From Bigelowiella natans CCMP2755 (lineage: Eukaryota > Cercozoa > Chlorarachniophyceae): 64,000 bases of DNA. Position 1 is the first letter of the stretch. Every line of letters starts with the position of its first letter. Position numbers and translations under genes: made by a program. Where the stretch lies: the NCBI GenBank assembly GCA_000320545.1, contig ADNK01000506.1:36001-100000 (forward strand), given 5' to 3'. The notes beneath the pieces are model-generated. The model was not told where the DNA came from. It saw only the letters and a list, made by a program, of their open reading frames with translations, and did not search any database. Positions 1 through 11,700 of this stretch are shown here, piece after piece.

Positions 1-455
1 CCATTATTGTGTTCCATTTTGGAAGAAGAGAAGGATTATGCTCGAGCAGGAGAACCTCATCATCTGTGGTCCTCCTCCTCCTCATCCTCGTCGTCGTGCT
101 TCTTTTAGGGTCAATGCTGCTGCTTTCAATTCTCAAACTACTACTACTAGTAGTGGTGGTAGTAGCTGCAGCAGCGGGGTCAGAAGAAGAATGAGGAGGC
201 GATGACGATGACGACGATGAAGAGATGGTAATTGGGATTGTAGGAGTAGGCCCTGCATCTTCGTATTGTTTATTGAGCAAAGATGATGATTGAGGAGGAG
301 GAGGAGGAGGAGGATGATCATCATGAGTCGATGATGATGAGGAACTGGGAGTTGAGGACGATATCATCATCATCCTCTGTTGTTGTTGCTGCTGCTGCTG
401 CATAACCCCCAAAGGTGTCGCAGTCGTGGTCGTAGTCGTAGTCGTTGGTAGCGCA

Positions 456-487
<32 letters not shown>

Positions 488-625
488 TGTCGCAGTCGTA
501 GTCGTAGTCGTAGTCGTTGGTAGCGCACTACTACTACTACTACTACTAGTAGTAGTAGTAGCAGTAGTATTCGTTAAAAACTGGTGACCCATCATCCTAT
601 TTACAACTTGAAACAAATCTGACAT
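1..625 (-). CDS. 5' part of a low-complexity protein, truncated by the left window edge
   Basis: On the minus strand a frame opens at an ATG at 625-623 (MSDLFQVVNRMMGHQF) and stays open to base 1, about 208 codons with no stop. It holds Thr, Ser, Gln and Pro runs, and a 72-bp unit repeated in frame (starting near 417 and 489) that encodes a Ser run, then SALP, then a Thr run. Past the runs the residues become ordinary (for example LLNKQYEDAG, LLLEHNPSLLPKWNTI) with a basic RMRRRR patch. The length without stops and the in-frame duplication favour coding. No family is recognised. The sequence just upstream of the ATG is pyrimidine-rich, so the ATG could also lie inside a downstream exon. Confidence 0.45.
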
Positions 626-1248
626 AAAACAGAAGGAAACTAAGATAATGATGATGATAACAAGTATGAATTATTCATCATGATAACGATGTGGACGGTG
701 ATATCAATCAATCGCTTTCAAGAACAGACAAACAAAGACTAATATGTCATCATCGTCATTATCATCATTATTATCATCATCATCACCCTCATCTAATTTT
801 GTGAGATTTCCAATGCACATGATAAAGTCCATAGACCCGTCAAATCTTGAAGTCAAACAAATATAATATCAACATATATATTGTGTATATATTGTGTATA
901 TATTGTGTATATATTGTGTTTAGCAGCAGAGAGATCATCCTCCACAGAGGATGCTATGTTGATGATGATCATAACTAATAATTAATAATAATAATACTCA
1001 TGATGGACCACGACATATCTTAACAACAGCAGACATAATAGCACGTAGTATCATCATCATCATCGGGTGTTAGGATACTCCTCACGTCCTCCCCCTCCTC
1101 CTCCTCCTCCTCCTCCTCCTCCTCCTCATCATCATCATCATCGCGATCCAGTAATTTATTCTTTCTTCTTCTTAGTGGTAGGTTACTAGAATGATGATGA
1201 TGATGATGATGCTGATGATGATGTATGTATGTGTATCATATTCATTCA
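626..1248. other. Repeat-rich spacer
   Basis: No coding signal is seen. The stretch contains an 11-bp unit (TATATATTGTG) in four near-perfect tandem copies at about 874-918, CCT repeats at about 1085-1126, and ATC/GAT runs. It would hold the promoter of the left-edge minus-strand gene and the 3' flank of the trehalose-phosphate synthase gene. Confidence 0.6.
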
Positions 1249-2058
1249 TTACCCTGCACTACTATTACAGTCGTCGATAGTTGATGTTGAAGAAGAAGAA
1301 GAAGAAGGAGGAGGAGGAGGAGGATGTTTAGCAGCATTTGTAACTGTTTCTGCTGCCAAAGCAGAAAACCCGAACTTCTTCTTCTTCTTCTTCTTCTTGA
1401 TCTTGTTGTTGTTGTTGTCTTCATTGTTCTTGTTGTCGTTCTTCGTTAATGATGGTGATGATGAAGATGAAGAAGAAGCATGGACAGCATCATGGCTGCT
1501 GCTTGTTGGACAAGAAGAAATTTTCGATGATGGTACTATTGCCTCTTGAGTATTTGGTCTTTTTGTGTTGTTCTTGTTCATTATCTTCTTGGTTGACAAC
1601 GAGGAGGATGAGGCTGCTGATGATGTCTTCTTCTTCTTGGTGGTGGTGGTAGTAGTAGTGCATAAGGAACCATCATCACTCAAAGATGGTAAGACTGCTG
1701 CTGCTTCTATCTTGTTATTCTTGTTGGAATTGGTAGTTTTATTGGTACTGGTTAAATCCTCATCATCATCAGCACCAGCATCAATTGTAGCTTTACTACT
1801 ACTACTACTACTACTAGTACTTGTAGTAGGTGCAGTAGCTGTGATGCCACGTGTGGTAAAAACAACCTTTAAAGTAGTATTACAACAAATCATCGTCACG
1901 ACAGTGATAATCATAATCATAATCATAATGATCATGGGGTGAGAATGATGAGACGTGGACATTGTGCTAAATGTAATGTCCATCATTTGGCAGTTGTATG
2001 TAGTCGTGGGGTCATTCATGATCACCATTACCATAATAATAATAATAATCATCATCAT
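1249..2058 (-). CDS. Possible Ser/Thr/Lys-rich C-terminal exon of the trehalose-phosphate synthase-like gene
   Basis: A 269-codon open frame on the minus strand ends at TAA 1251-1249. It mixes repeat-derived Ser, Thr and Lys tracts with non-repetitive residues (GFSALAAETVTNAAKH near the end). It lies directly downstream of the last clear phosphatase-domain exon (2093-2164), so it may be the C-terminal tail. I could not find a splice junction that joins the two in phase. A short acidic stretch (AGADDDEDL) faintly recalls the GDD-x2-DE motif of trehalose phosphatases, but this is too weak to rely on. It could also be an intron that happens to be open. Confidence 0.25.
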   Translation of the reverse strand: MMMIIIIIMVMVIMNDPTTTYNCQMMDITFSTMSTSHHSHPMIIMIMIMIITVVTMICCNTTLKVVFTTRGITATAPTTSTSSSSSSSKATIDAGADDDEDLTSTNKTTNSNKNNKIEAAAVLPSLSDDGSLCTTTTTTTKKKKTSSAASSSSLSTKKIMNKNNTKRPNTQEAIVPSSKISSCPTSSSHDAVHASSSSSSSPSLTKNDNKNNEDNNNNKIKKKKKKKKFGFSALAAETVTNAAKHPPPPPPSSSSSSTSTIDDCNSSAG

Positions 2059-2092
2059 CCTACATACTACTACAGCCTGTATCTATATACCT

Positions 2093-2561
2093 TCTTCTGC
2101 CACCATCTAAGATAATGCTGAAAGATTTTCACTGTCGCTGCTCCTTTTGACAATCCAACCTTTATAATGTTGTAGTTGTTGCTTGTTGTTATAGAACGTA
2201 GTATTAGTCAAGAGGAAAAAGAGGAAGAAGAAAAAAGAAAGAAAAAGAAGTTGCTAGCATGATGATAATGATGATGATGATGATGGTGGTGATGGTGAGA
2301 TAATATTGTTTTATTTATAACAATGTAGTATTAGCATCAATCAATCAATGAATCAATGGTCGCGGAACGATAATCTAGGCATGAAGTTAAATGATAATTT
2401 GAAAAGGAGGCATTATTAATATCACTATGATGATGATCATCATAATAGCACTATCTAATTATCATATGAAACGTAGTAGTATTATCACTATGATGATCAT
2501 TGTCATAATGGCTATATCTAATTATCATATATCAAACGTCCTTCAGTCGTCATCATAGACC

Positions 2562-2592
<31 letters not shown>

Positions 2593-2936
2593 TTCTCACC
2601 GGTCGTATTTGTATTGCTGAAGATGTGTCTTGAATTTCAGTGGAAGTGTTAGATAGGATACCACCTAATAATAATGATAATAAATAAATAAAAATAATAA
2701 TTCACATAATAATACACATGCATCATCTAAACACATAACGTACTGCTGCTACTACTACTACTACTCATACTATTATTACTATTACCACGAAGATGGATCA
2801 TGAGATCGTTTGCTTGTTTGTCGGCGAATCTAAAAGGAAAGTAGTAGTAGTAGTAGTAGTAGCAGCAGCAGCAGAAAGGAAGAGAAGGAGGAGGAGTAGG
2901 AGTGCATTAGCATCATCATGTTAAAAATCAAACATG

Positions 2937-2969
<33 letters not shown>

Positions 2970-3183
2970 AACTATTGTTATTATTATTATTAGTAGTAAC
3001 ACAACACAACAATACCCTCGTTGGGCATCATGATAATGCCAGCTGCAAGTTGTTTCATGCTCACGGATAAAGGTTCTCGGTGTTCTCTCCATGAAATACG
3101 TGAAAACCTGAACAATTGACGGTAGAAGTCACTCACTCACTGCTGGGTGTGGATCATAAGTGTGCGAGTGCAAGTGTAAGTGT

Positions 3184-3223
<40 letters not shown>

Positions 3224-3498
3224 ATGCATCGTCGTCATCAACAATATTACCACCACCACCAACAGCAATAACAACAACAACAACAACAACAATGTAAAAC
3301 GACTATATTATTATCGTTGATATTGTAAATAATATGTATACGAATATTTATCGTTCATTCATCATTGAATATCACCACCACCACCACCACCACCTACTCC
3401 TACTACTGCTACTACTACTAGTAGTAGTACCTTTTTGACTCTTGATTTCCACGAGAAATCAATGGAATCAAACAAAGCATGCCAGTGGGGATCATCCT

Positions 3499-3529
<31 letters not shown>

Positions 3530-3585
3530 CAGTAGCAGCAGTAGCAGCAGTTATCGAATCTTAGTAACAATAATAACCATACTAT

Positions 3586-3617
<32 letters not shown>

Positions 3618-4118
3618 CTCTGTTATAATAATAGTAATAATAGTAATAAAAACAACAACCCAGTCCTACCTTCCCCCTCTTCAAGAAAAATCCATTTTCA
3701 GCAGCTAGCCATACCTAACATTATTAGATTAACAATAAGTGTGAGATATAAATTGTTGTGTGTATGATGTGTTTAATTAGGGTTGTTAAGTAGGAAGGAC
3801 ATCTACTACAATTGCTGCTAATACTGCTACTACTACCTCAGAGTCACCAAAAGCTTCTATAAGCTCGTCCCTTGTTGCATTACTTAGAACAACGACAGTT
3901 GTCTTTCTGGTATTGTACGCCATATGTTGTGACATTATATGTAGTAGTAGTGGTGTCATCGTCATCATCATTATCATCATCATCATCACATCATTACATC
4001 TACACTACCACTACTGCTGCTAACGGTATTATTTATGAATCAATCATATTACGGGTCGTTTGCCAGCTTTTGTACGAGTTTTCGAACTTTGGTAGATATC
4101 TAATAATAATGTGTGGTT

Positions 4119-4150
<32 letters not shown>

Positions 4151-4665
4151 AGCACAAGACAACAAACCCACCAATAAATGTCACAATATCAGCTACTATC
4201 TCACCACCACCACCACCACTACTATTCTACTACTACTACTGTTACTATCATCGTTATCGGTCAGTAATGCTGATTGACTGGTTGATTGATCGATTTATTG
4301 ATTGATGGTAGTAGGCACTACTACCTGATTTAGTTTTGAATGGTAAGAAGGAGTCCTTTTGATATCCCTAAAGAAGAGGGTGAAGAGGAAGAAGAGGAAC
4401 AAAAAGCAGAGAAAATTGAATATGATGATAAACATGATGTTGTGAATAAGTACTACTTCTACTGGTAGTAGTAGTAGTAGTAGTAGTAGTAGTGACAGCA
4501 CCTATCTCTTGCCACGTTCGGTGTGAGAGTTCCTCCTAGTCCTGTGATCAGGAATCGATGTCTTGCATGACGAAAAGCCTTGCACACCTTGAATGGTGGA
4601 GAACCAATCATCATCATCATTTCTTATATAATTTATAGTCTTAGTTGTCATCATAAATCATGGTA

Positions 4666-4700
<35 letters not shown>

Positions 4701-6350
4701 AATGCAAGTAACCCTAATGCCGACTCAGATGATAATCTCCAAAGTTGATTCACAGGTTTCTCTCCTCCTCCTCCTCTAACTAACACACACCACCACCACC
4801 ACCACCACCACCACCACCATCATCATCATCATGGCAAAGTAGTAGCAGCAGTAAGTACTAACTAAGTAACCAACCAATTAGCACCTCACTCACCTTGGGA
4901 ATATTAAGTCGCGTTGGAAGATTCATCCCCGTACCTGATGATGACCAAACGACCATTTTCAAGGGGGGCCATCACTGTACTGCTACTATAAAAATTCCTA
5001 CTACTACTGTCACGCTTGTAGTTCGTTGTAACAATAACAAATATAAGCACTACTACTACTACTACTAGTACTAGTACTAGTAGTAGTGGTCATCTCCCCT
5101 CCAAAACTTATAATTAGCAGCATCCATCTACCCACCTCACCTTTTTCATCATGTCTTGGTTGAATATCTTCCAAAGAACCAAGGAATCTATGCGCCCAAC
5201 TTGCTGTTGAATGTTCCATCACATACCTAATAGCGACAACAACAACAACAATAGTAACAATAGCAGTAACTGTGGTAATAACATGAATATTTAGTGCAGC
5301 GATGTGTTAGCACCCACCTATAGGCGTACTTGTGCAGACGTTCTCTTTCCTCAGCAGACATTTCTAATGCGTATCTAACGAAGAAGACGATGATGCATAG
5401 CAACAAACACGATGGTTTATTAAATGATTGATCATCTACAAGTACTCACCAACAAATATGATGATTGTTGTCCTGTACGTAGTATCTAAAGAAGAGCATG
5501 CTATGTCTAGCAAGCTGCTTTCGTAACTTTGGAGAGAGGGTCGTCATATTTTCACCACCATCATCATCATCTTCATCATCATCATCAGTATATAATACTC
5601 ATCATCACCTGATCGTGCTTCCAAATTTCTGAACGTTCCATGGATTCACCTTTATTTATCATCATCATCATCTTAACCATCATCAAGCTTTAAATAGTAT
5701 CATGATTACTACTATCCAAGCACCTGTAATGATCCAGCTCCTAGTGATTTTGCAGCGCCTATTCATATTATGGTAATAATCAATCAATCACACATCATTC
5801 ATTATTATTACATCTGCTGTCTAATTGGAACGTGTTTTTTATCATCTAGGTTAGGTGAAAAAGGGAACAATATCACTGTAAAAGAATGCTGGTGATGATG
5901 ATGATAATAGTAAGGAGCTGGGGATGATGTATATTGTTCCTCTTGAAACAAAAATAATAAAAAGAGAAGAAATAATAATAATAATAACAGCATCATCATC
6001 GCACAAAAAAACATTATCATCATCAGAAATTATAATAATAATAGTAATAATAATAATAATAATAATAACAGCAGGATCATCGAATCAAAAACATCATCAT
6101 CATAATAACAGCATCATCATCGTCTTCTTCTTCCTCCTCAACCTCCTCCTTAACCTCATCATCATCATCATCGATATCGTCACTATTTACTACCAGTGAA
6201 TTCAGAAAGAATTAAGACTCCATGTTTGTCTTGCTGACACGTTACGAATCTGTGGATGATGATGATGATGATAATGATGATGATGGTGGGCATTATTTGT
6301 GGTGGTGTTATTTGAAAGAAACCTATAATAAGACGGAATATCACATCACA

Positions 6351-6388
<38 letters not shown>

Positions 6389-6808
6389 CATATATCATAT
6401 GCATGTGTTTGGGTGTCGTCGTTGTCGTCGTCGTCCAGAGTATCCTCATTCCTTCTTCTTCTTCTTCTTCTTCTTCTTCTTCTTCTTCTTGTTGTTGTTG
6501 TTGTATCCATGGTAAAAATAATAATAATACGTACTCATGCGCCACAAGATTCATTCCATCCCGAACACTGGATATCACAAGAGCATCCGCAACACGGTAC
6601 AAAGCCACAAGCTCGTGGAAAGAAACATTCTTTTGGAGATAGTGAATAGGCATTGAAGACAATGTTCCAAAACGACCGTTGATCCTCCCAACGATCTCAT
6701 GTGTCTGTCTATTCAATCCCATATGTGATTCTGAGCGAGATGATGTGCTCGTCTTATTCCATGCAGATGCAACCTGATTGATGATAATGATGATTGGTTA
6801 TTGATTCT

Positions 6809-6846
<38 letters not shown>

Positions 6847-7070
6847 CATATGGAGGTGGTAATGGTGCTGCTGCTGTGCCGATCATGCAATGAATTATAT
6901 TAAATCTAGTTATCATCGTCGTTATCATCATCATTATAGTACGTCTACCTCTATCTACCATCTACAGTACCTACTATTATTACCTGCAACAACACTACAT
7001 TGCCAATCCATTTGGGATTTTCTTTCAAGAACCTCTCGATGGCATATCTGTCAATATAATCATGGGCAAG

Positions 7071-7139
<69 letters not shown>

Positions 7140-7783
7140 ATGGCTGCTACCAAACAAAAACAAAAACGATGAATCAAACGTATCGATTTATATCTTCACA
7201 TCAATTATATTTTGATGATGATACTGCTGTCTGTATTTTAAATATGAGAAAAACTTGCAACGACTTACAATTTATGAGGAATGCCTTTGATGTGGTCAAA
7301 TCGATCAAAGCCAAGAAGGACTTTCCTTCCTATTAACGACATACATACATACATATATACATACATACATACAACAAGAGTAACAAAATAATCTCACAAA
7401 CCCAATCATTTGCAACGGAAACGACGTACTGAATGAGTACTACCATTTCATTCAACAAGCGCTAAATACACACACTAAGCACAATACCCTTGTAGTCTTG
7501 TTCCAATTGAGCCACAAGATCTTTCACCTTACCATTAGAAAAAGAGCAACAACAACAATCGTGATAATAATGACGAAGATATACGAACAAGTGCGTGTCA
7601 CAAAAATCAGTCAAGGAAAATCATGATGGTGATGATGATGATGATGATGATGACGATGACGATGTCATCAATTTCGCAGTTGCAGTCGGATGTGATCAAC
7701 GTTAGGGATGTAATTATCTATAACTAATCAATGCATCAGTACTTTCTAGAACTACTTGTCATTCATTTTTCGTCCATCTTTTA

Positions 7784-7816
<33 letters not shown>

Positions 7817-8043
7817 GTATTAATTTAGAACATCATCGTTCATTCTGCATTACAACCTACTAGAACTATTCCTTGTACCACCATCATACATCCAATAGAC
7901 GAAAAAGAAGAACAACAAGAAGAAGAAGAACAAGAAGAAGAAGTAGAAGAAGACACAATTAAAGAGCAACCTCTTTTGTTTCCAACGCTTTGACGAAACG
8001 GTTGGTTTCAATCCCAATGGGACAGGTTGTTATCTGTTTTGGC

Positions 8044-8087
<44 letters not shown>

Positions 8088-8235
8088 TTTTATAATAGTA
8101 GTGAGGAGCGGCACCACCAGCACTTTCAATAGAACAAGAATCATAATGAAAACAAAATAAAGGACGACACTTAAATTATTGAACATATTGTTCGAGAAAC
8201 GACAAGGTATAGCTATCATCGTTGAAATTACTGGA

Positions 8236-8267
<32 letters not shown>

Positions 8268-8431
8268 CACAAATGATCATCATCTATCTATCTATCTATC
8301 TATCTATCTCTCAGTACTACTCAGTGACTCACCGTACAATGATCATTGCCCCTTACCACTATACCATCATTCGAATGTACCTACCATATGGATGGAAGTA
8401 TAACAGGTGTAAGAAATGTTAATGATGCTTC

Positions 8432-8466
<35 letters not shown>

Positions 8467-9481
8467 AAGAGGTTTGTGGGTAAAAGAGAAAAGAAGAAAA
8501 AGAAGAAAAAGAAGAAGAATCGAGTTTTGATAAACATAATACCCCCAGAACGCGAACACAAGCACTTTCGAAATGGCGAGCATATTCGTGAATTTGGAAC
8601 CTAGAAAGTACCAAGAGATCGTACAGTTGTTGTTGAAGAATTTATGCTGTGTGGATTTTTTTCTTCGGTAATATTTTGTAGAATTTCTCTATCATCCTTG
8701 TAGTGTATTGATCACACTATAATCGATTCAATGCAATAAATAAGAATCAACGGGGTATAAAATATTTTTACCCAATAAGGTCAGCTCCCAAAACACCATT
8801 AAGTAGCTCTGCTCGCACAGGTAATATCCGATAAATCTCCGAGGAAGGGAAAGGAATATGGAGAAAGTATCTGAGTATTTTCAACATTTCATCAAACAAA
8901 CAAACAAACAATAAGGAACAAATATCTCAATATGTCCTTTGATCAAACAACATTTTTTTCTCACTACACAAAAACTAATATTTCCCCCCACCCTATACGC
9001 ATTTGCGGCTGTTTCTTGCGAAGAAGATTTGGTAGTAGGAGTAATGGATAATCATGAACCCACACCTAAGGAAGGGTAAAAGAAGGTGATGGTAATGAGA
9101 TTAGATGACTAATTGGTAGTTTGACTAGTACCAGATCTCCAGGTTTCCATGTCTCCAATATGACCTTTGCCACCTCTTTATTCGCTTGTTCGTAGCTGTT
9201 TGTGGTGGTGTTATTACTTACTTACTTACTTACAACATGTTATCAATCAATGGACTACTACTACTCTATCAAGTAGTACAAATAAGGAGGATGACAGAAC
9301 AAAGGAGGATTTCGAGGTGAATGCAGAATACCATTCGAATGCGTCCTGCATATTATCGGCACTTGCCATTGGCAATGGCATATAATGGAAAACCTACGTT
9401 GTTTGAATTTCACGCAAATAACACAATAACATAACTAAGGAGTTGGCTACAATTATTATCATCTATCTATTGCGATTGTTA

Positions 9482-9517
<36 letters not shown>

Positions 9518-10306
9518 TTTCCAATTTGGTAGTAGTAAGTAGCAGCGGCTCCCTACTAAGTTGAATCATTAGAATCATCATCGCATGTTGTTGCCACACT
9601 AATATACCGAATACAGAAGATTATTTGAAAAATCTTGGAAAAAAGTATCCCCAACGTCCTTTGGAAGAAATACTGGATGCCAGCCTAATAGTTGAACAAG
9701 AGGACCAATGCTGCAACTTATATATGCACGTGATACTGATGATGTGGGGGTAGAAGTAGAGAATTTGGTGTTGTTATTAAAATATTAATACAACCGATCT
9801 CTAGAAGGTTCTTTAAAATCCAAGGGTGTTCTGAGGGGGGGGCCTGCACGTACCCCACTAGCTCAACTCTATCAGTAACATCAACAAATCAAAATAAAAA
9901 AAATAATAGTGCAAACTCAGCACCATTGACTGTCTTGTCGATAAACGAAGAATTAGACGTAAGCCTTGTCGTACCCTTCTAGTGTTCTGAGGGCCCGATT
10001 AACCCCCCCTTCAAGGAACTCAATTTTCCTTTTCCCGTAATCTATCTGCACAGGTAGACAACCAGTAGCAACCAAAATTCTAGATCGCCCTCCACCCTGT
10101 GGTTCACCATGCTCTAGTGGGCTCTTCATAGCTCGAGGGGGCAGCTTAGTTTGCATGGTGGGTATAATTGGTGCGGGAATAGCGCCAGGGCGAGACTTTT
10201 TCGAGTCAATTTCTTCTTTGTCTTCCTCATGTGGTACATCCAATGAAGAAGAAGAAGAAGGTAGGATTATCTTAGAGGCGTAATCTTGAGTAGGAGTTGT
10301 TTCCAT
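2093..10306 (-). CDS. Class II trehalose-6-phosphate synthase/phosphatase-like protein with decayed phosphatase domain
   Basis: A GT20 glycosyltransferase (UDP-glucose plus glucose-6-phosphate to trehalose-6-phosphate) fused to a HAD phosphatase-like domain. It starts at ATG 10306 (METTPTQDYASK). Exons: 10306-9975 (RILVATGCLPVQI in place of the usual NRLP motif), 9710-9608 (GWHPVFLP), 9393-9332, 9195-9132, 9065-8992 (WVHDYPLLLLP), 8870-8772 (YFLHIPFPSSEIYR), 8600-8543, 8033-7971 (CPIGIETNRF), 7527-7488, 7329-7269 (GFDRFDHIKGIP), 7047-6984, 6773-6531 (VGRINGRFGT, RDGMNLVAHEY), about 6249-6194 (GVLILSEFTG), 5758-5724, 5649-5609 (VNPW), 5374-5318, 5226-5141. Phosphatase-like exons follow: 4974-4935, 4587-4502 (FLITGLGGTLTP where DxDGT is expected), 4367-4325, 3906-3837 (VVVLSNATRDEL), 3714-3670 (LAAENGFF), 3496-3431, 3108-3016 (ERTPRTFIREHE), 2829-2786, about 2660-2598, and 2164-2093 (VGLSKGAA). 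Synthase-side Arg/Lys of DRF-DHIKG and the RDGMNL loop are kept. The exon carrying the usual W-x-G-W motif, the exon after FHTYDYARHF-like sequence near 8400, and the 3' end are unresolved. Confidence 0.88.
3187..3220. repeat. (TG)n microsatellite
   Basis: About 17 TG units inside an intron of the trehalose synthase-like gene. Imperfect GTAAGTGT units precede it. Confidence 0.95.
7074..7136. repeat. Compound (TA)n-(TG)n microsatellite
   Basis: TA units (7074-7103) switch to TG units (7109-7136) through CATATG, inside an intron of the trehalose synthase-like gene. The same TA-to-TG order recurs at 22892-22949 and 23200-23257; at 57371-57447 and 59292-59365 a TA run is likewise followed by a TG run. 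Confidence 0.95.
8048..8086. repeat. (TA)n microsatellite
   Basis: About 19 TA units in an intron just upstream (in gene sense) of the exon encoding CPIGIETNRF. Confidence 0.95.
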
Positions 10307-10835
10307 CTCCTTTTTCTCCTCCTCCTCCTCTTCTTACTACTTATCTTCTCACTAGTTTAAGACAGTATGCTCAGAGTCCAGTGGCATCTATCTCAGTTGA
10401 TCAATTGAAAGGTATCCCCGCATTCGTTGCAATGAGGCTTGTTGAGAGGAAGGGCATGCTGGAAGAGTGGGACTACTTACTTGAGCTTACTTCTCCTCCT
10501 CCTCCTCCTCCTACTATTTCCTATTACTACTTGTGATTATTTGTTGCGGGAAGAAGAGAAGACTCTCAAGAGGGAGAGAATAATAATCTGAGGAATAACT
10601 CGAGATGATAATAATAATCGCAATGAGATAAATGATGATGTTGAACAAATGTCTTTTCAGAACTAAATCACACTTTAACCGTAAAACTTCTGAAATATTG
10701 TGTCCATATTTTTTTCTGAAAGGAGTTGCATCATTTTCAATGATCATCTCCGCAAAACCCGACGAAATTCAAATTTCAAGACTCTTTCAAAACCAAAGTT
10801 CTGCTGGGGGGCCCCTCAGATGATCCAAACGTAGA
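10307..10835. other. Upstream region of the trehalose synthase gene with a possible plus-strand exon
   Basis: Upstream of the minus-strand gene at 10306. On the plus strand at about 10360-10490, after a CTCACTAG acceptor-like site, there is a non-repetitive open stretch (LRQYAQSPVASISVDQLKG, then IPAFVAMRLVERKGMLEEWDYLL). It looks protein-like, but no start, partner exon or family was found. The rest is CTC repeats and AT-rich sequence. It may be a gene fragment. Confidence 0.3.
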
Positions 10836-11700
10836 TCGTTGTGTGGACATGGCCTTCAGGAAGTTTTTGCTCAGAGTGGAGGCCTTGCGCCGCCAGAATT
10901 TTGCCGCTAGTGTCATTGCTTCACAATGACTGAATCATGCCATTTTGAAAAATCAGCTAGTTGATTTGCTAGTCACAGTCCTCACTGAAGCCAGTTCGAG
11001 GCACTGCATTTCGCACACTGCAAATGTCTTGCAACATTTTGGAAATGTAGTTCGTCATCATTGTTCATTGTTCAGTTGTTCAAGCTTTCCGTCATGGACC
11101 ACATGGCTTTCGGGAGTTTCCAACTAGCCAACCAGGTCAGATTGGACACAGCAGTGCGTCGTTGCAATGCCAGACACACTGCTAAACAAGCTGGTCACAC
11201 CAAGTGTCTCGGCTGTCCCCAACGTTAATCTCCGTGTGGACGTAGCTGTCAGGAAGTTCCTGCTCAGGATTGATGCCTTGCGTCGTCGTCATTTGGCTGC
11301 TAGTTGTGATGCTTTTCAGTGCTCAGATCGTGCCAATTTGCACGATCCCCGCTGGTTTGCCAGTCAGTCCTCACTGAAGCCAGTTCGAGGCACTGCATTT
11401 CGTGCACTGCAAGTGTCATGCCACACTTTGGAAGTGCACTTTTTCATCATTGTTCATCGCACAATCGTCACATTGTCTCGCAACGTTTTGGAAATTGTCC
11501 AGTCAACCATCACGTTCATCTCTGGACCTGTTCGTCTGTGCCAAACCCTGCCAATTTTTGAACCTTGCTGGGTTTCATCAGCTAGTCCTCGGTAGGTCCA
11601 GCTCGAGGAACTGCGTTTGGTGCTTTGCAAACCTCTCGTGGCGTTTTGGAAACGTGGTCCATCACCAAGCTCTTTCTTTCAAGTTTCTCTGTTCGTTTGA
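10836..11700 (+). repeat. Tandem and degenerate copies of a dispersed repeat family
   Basis: Two adjacent units about 390 bp apart share the motif AGGAAGTT-CTGCTCAG (near 10857 and 11250) followed about 130 bp later by GAAGCCAGTTCGAGGCACTG (near 10985 and 11374). A third, more diverged piece lies near 11598-11690. The same order of motifs recurs at 54330-54600. The units are close at the DNA level, but most differences between the copies at 11209-11310 and 54349-54450 change amino acids in the only shared open frame, so they do not look like genes under protein constraint. No terminal repeats, poly-A tail or transposase were seen. Confidence 0.75.

Noticed and set aside
1-5000. CRISPR-like or satellite array, because of dense regular repeats
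   Set aside because: The repeats are simple di- and trinucleotide microsatellites without spacers, in an intron-rich eukaryotic gene region.
5480-5560. Possible extra trehalose synthase exon (KLRKQLARHSMLFFRYYV)
   Set aside because: The exons on either side (5649-5609 and 5374-5318) already join in phase and match the family without it; treated as intron.
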